A stretch of 60,086 bases of DNA from Candidatus Poseidonia sp. (GTDB taxonomy: Archaea > Thermoplasmatota > Poseidoniia > Poseidoniales > Poseidoniaceae), in contig JAUREJ010000009.1 in the NCBI GenBank assembly GCA_030827475.1, positions 1-60,086 of the forward strand, read 5' to 3'. The first letter of the stretch is position 1. Every line of letters starts with the position of its first letter. The position numbers and the translations under genes are program-made. Below the pieces are notes generated by a model. That model was not told the DNA's origin. It worked only from the letters and a program-made list of their open reading frames with translations, and did not search any database. Positions 58,358 through 60,086 of this stretch are shown in pieces.

Positions 58358-60086
58358 AACCCAACGGTTCACCTTCGGGACCGCAACGACGTAAATCGCC
58401 TCGGTAATATGGACACATCGTGCACGCCTTCGCCCCTGCCTCCAAACGAGGAGGTTCGGCCAAATGGGGGTTGAGGTGAACCGCAGTGCGCCACTTGAGG
58501 TGGTCACGGAGAACGGCTTTTGCAAGGTCAAACCTCGTTTGCGTGAGTTGGACCATGCGCCCGTTTGCTCCCACCAACAAAGCCGGAGGCAAAACCCGAC
58601 GACGATCTTCTTCCGGTTTGGCCGCCTCCATCGCTTCCAAGGCCACTGAATACAGCGTCAGTTGGAGTTCATGCTCCGTCAGGAGTTCCTCCTCTGCATC
58701 CGATTCGGGGAAAAGCGAGAGTTCAGTCGGTGGAACGGCTTGGAGAGGGTGGCCGGAGGCAGCGTCTTGGGCGTTGAAATCCTTCAGACATCCTTTGGTT
58801 TTCAGGTCAACCACCTGGAGCGCTCCTTCGCCGTTGCTGTTGGCGAGCGCCAGCACCAAATCGGCCCGGCCGCTGAAATCCATGTTGACGGCTCGCACGT
58901 CCGAAGGGCCGGTGGTGAGCGGAACCAATTCGCGCATCGTCGCATCGTCCATCGCCAGCCGCTCTCGGTGGAAAAAAGGCAATTCGGTTCGGACGGCCTC
59001 GAGGGTCCACCCGTGAAGTTCTTCGCCTCGCGTCCAACGCCCAAGCACGCCTGCGTCGATGAGGCGACCGAGGTCCAACAAACGGTCTCTCCATCGAGCT
59101 GGGTCCGTGCTTTCGTCCTGCTCAAGGCCGTAACCAAATTCGTTCATCACCCGAGCAACCGTTGTTGAAGAGGCCAAGTCGTCTTCGGATGCATGTTTCC
59201 ACGACGGCCCCAGCGCCGGAGCGCCCTCCACGAACTTCAACGGATTCCGCAACCCGATCTCCATCACTCGGTGCATCATCAACCCGAATTCGGTGGGTTT
59301 GGGCCACGTCCCATCGTGATGCTGCCCCTGCTCTGAAGACGGAAGACGGAAGGGTTCCGGTGTCCAGCCGTTCACGTGTTCAAGCCAATACCTCCGCTGA
59401 CACGCTGAGGTTGAATCCAAATGGTGAGCAGCACCCTGCAGGGTTTCAACCACCTGCAAACGGGGCGGAGATGAGGCGAGCCGGTGGGGCCCTGTCGCCA
59501 GATGGGCCGCCAAATCCCGCGCACGCTGTTGAGCCGAACGGGGGGGTATTGGGTCAAAGCACCTCGGATGATGGTACACCCGAAGACCGCGAACACCGTG
59601 GACGCCCAACGGTGCCTCGTCAAGCAACCGGGCGGGGTCGAGCAAGGTCATGGTTTTCAGGGGCGTAAACACGGGCAGGTCTGCGGCATCAACCTCGGCT
59701 TCGCTCAGCCAAGGAGCGGCACCGTCACCCGCACACCATGACGCTCTGCGCAACCCCTCAACAAGCATCTTGCCCATCGTCCGAGGGTCAGGTTGGAAGC
59801 GAACGGCAAGGGCTCCCGTCTCCTCATCAAAAGTGGACTGCTTGCCGGGAGACCCCGTGATGATGAGCCGGTCCCTCACCCGAGTCAAGGCAACGTAGAA
59901 TTTTCGCCGCAGTTCCGCTTTGTCTTGCGCCTTGTTCATTTCCGTCGCAAACGACCACAGGCCGTCCTCAGGCCGCTCCCGGGCTCGCCAGGGCTGAATC
60001 CGACCCGCAACCACCTGGGGGGTGACGAGCACGTTGTCGGACACCGCCATGCTCGCATCGGCCATGCCTGCGCTGAACAAGCCCGA
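58350..60086 (-). CDS. UvrD/RecB-like helicase with AddB-type nuclease domain, N-terminus beyond window
   Basis: About 578 residues of the C-terminal part are present; the reading frame is still open at the right edge, where the track M1 is only a TTG. Near residue 60 is the SF1 helicase motif VI RKFYVALTRVRDRLII. A PD-(D/E)XK nuclease domain follows: GRADLVLAL and VVDLKTKG hold the catalytic Asp and Asp-x-Lys. Four cysteines fit an AddB-type iron-sulfur staple: one in SACQRRYWLEH and three in CTMCPYYRGDLRRC. Such enzymes resect double-strand ends for RadA-dependent repair. Confidence 0.85.
   Translation of the reverse strand, partial: SGLFSAGMADASMAVSDNVLVTPQVVAGRIQPWRARERPEDGLWSFATEMNKAQDKAELRRKFYVALTRVRDRLIITGSPGKQSTFDEETGALAVRFQPDPRTMGKMLVEGLRRASWCAGDGAAPWLSEAEVDAADLPVFTPLKTMTLLDPARLLDEAPLGVHGVRGLRVYHHPRCFDPIPPRSAQQRARDLAAHLATGPHRLASSPPRLQVVETLQGAAHHLDSTSACQRRYWLEHVNGWTPEPFRLPSSEQGQHHDGTWPKPTEFGLMMHRVMEIGLRNPLKFVEGAPALGPSWKHASEDDLASSTTVARVMNEFGYGLEQDESTDPARWRDRLLDLGRLIDAGVLGRWTRGEELHGWTLEAVRTELPFFHRERLAMDDATMRELVPLTTGPSDVRAVNMDFSGRADLVLALANSNGEGALQVVDLKTKGCLKDFNAQDAASGHPLQAVPPTELSLFPESDAEEELLTEHELQLTLYSVALEAMEAAKPEEDRRRVLPPALLVGANGRMVQLTQTRFDLAKAVLRDHLKWRTAVHLNPHLAEPPRLEAGAKACTMCPYYRGDLRRCGPEGEPLGFN

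Overview
The window looks like a chromosomal segment of a Thermoplasmata-related marine archaeon, most likely Marine Group II (Poseidoniales). The archaeal markers are RadA, an initiator tRNA with an A1-U72 pair and three G:C pairs in the anticodon stem, an archaeosine-type radical SAM enzyme (RaSEA), an archaetidylserine-decarboxylase-like enzyme, a Fap7/AK6-type kinase, and TATA/BRE promoters. The Marine Group II placement is inference from gene content: very large propeller/fibronectin-like surface proteins alongside bacterial-looking metabolic genes (Icd, MaeB, AzgA, Apt, RlmH). I saw no phage, IS element, CRISPR array or rRNA. Coding density is very high and no gene-free stretch reaches 300 bases.

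Layout. 1-3633 (minus): DNA methyltransferase, M24 peptidase, small zinc protein, a protein with two apparent histone folds, and a truncated thioredoxin-like gene. 3892-7113: phosphoglycerate kinase, tRNA-Thr(CGT), an MTA/SAH-deaminase-type amidohydrolase and a small membrane protein. 7207-13758: a fibronectin-like surface protein with a 20-Asp tail, CDP-alcohol phosphatidyltransferase, Fap7-like kinase, helical protein, initiator tRNA-Met and a lipoprotein. 13890-19487: radA, ftsZ, an anchored secreted protein, an acidic protein, OsmC-like protein, isocitrate dehydrogenase and a DTGA retropepsin-like protein. 19475-25688: a 1148-residue solenoid-PIN protein, a four-helix membrane protein, and purine salvage (AzgA permease and Apt). 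25776-34772: MMPL transporter, DHH phosphoesterase, NUDIX, cobalamin adenosyltransferase, DUF2203, small membrane proteins, RlmH, a GST-like protein and a degenerate formylglycine-generating-enzyme-like protein. 34754-48996: malic enzyme-phosphotransacetylase, a 2770-residue surface propeller protein, PabC and PabB-PabA (p-aminobenzoate), and a zinc-ribbon membrane protein. 49002-60086: OBG/YchF GTPase, a heme-copper-oxidase-like protein with EF-hands, RaSEA, alpha/beta hydrolase, archaetidylserine decarboxylase, coiled-coil protein, prolyl iminopeptidase, methyltransferase, and the C-terminal part of a RecB/AddB-like helicase-nuclease.

The genes fit an aerobic heterotroph using peptides and organic acids: two peptidases, malic enzyme, Icd, purine uptake and salvage, and B12 adenosylation. 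The items most worth a second look are: (1) the 661-residue protein that follows the cbb3 oxidase CcoN layout but seems to have lost all heme and copper histidines and carries two canonical EF-hands; (2) the double histone-fold protein, in a lineage relative whose class generally lacks histones; (3) the solenoid-PIN ribonuclease-like protein; (4) the degenerate FGE-like membrane protein. All family assignments come from reading motifs and from memory; no database search was run.
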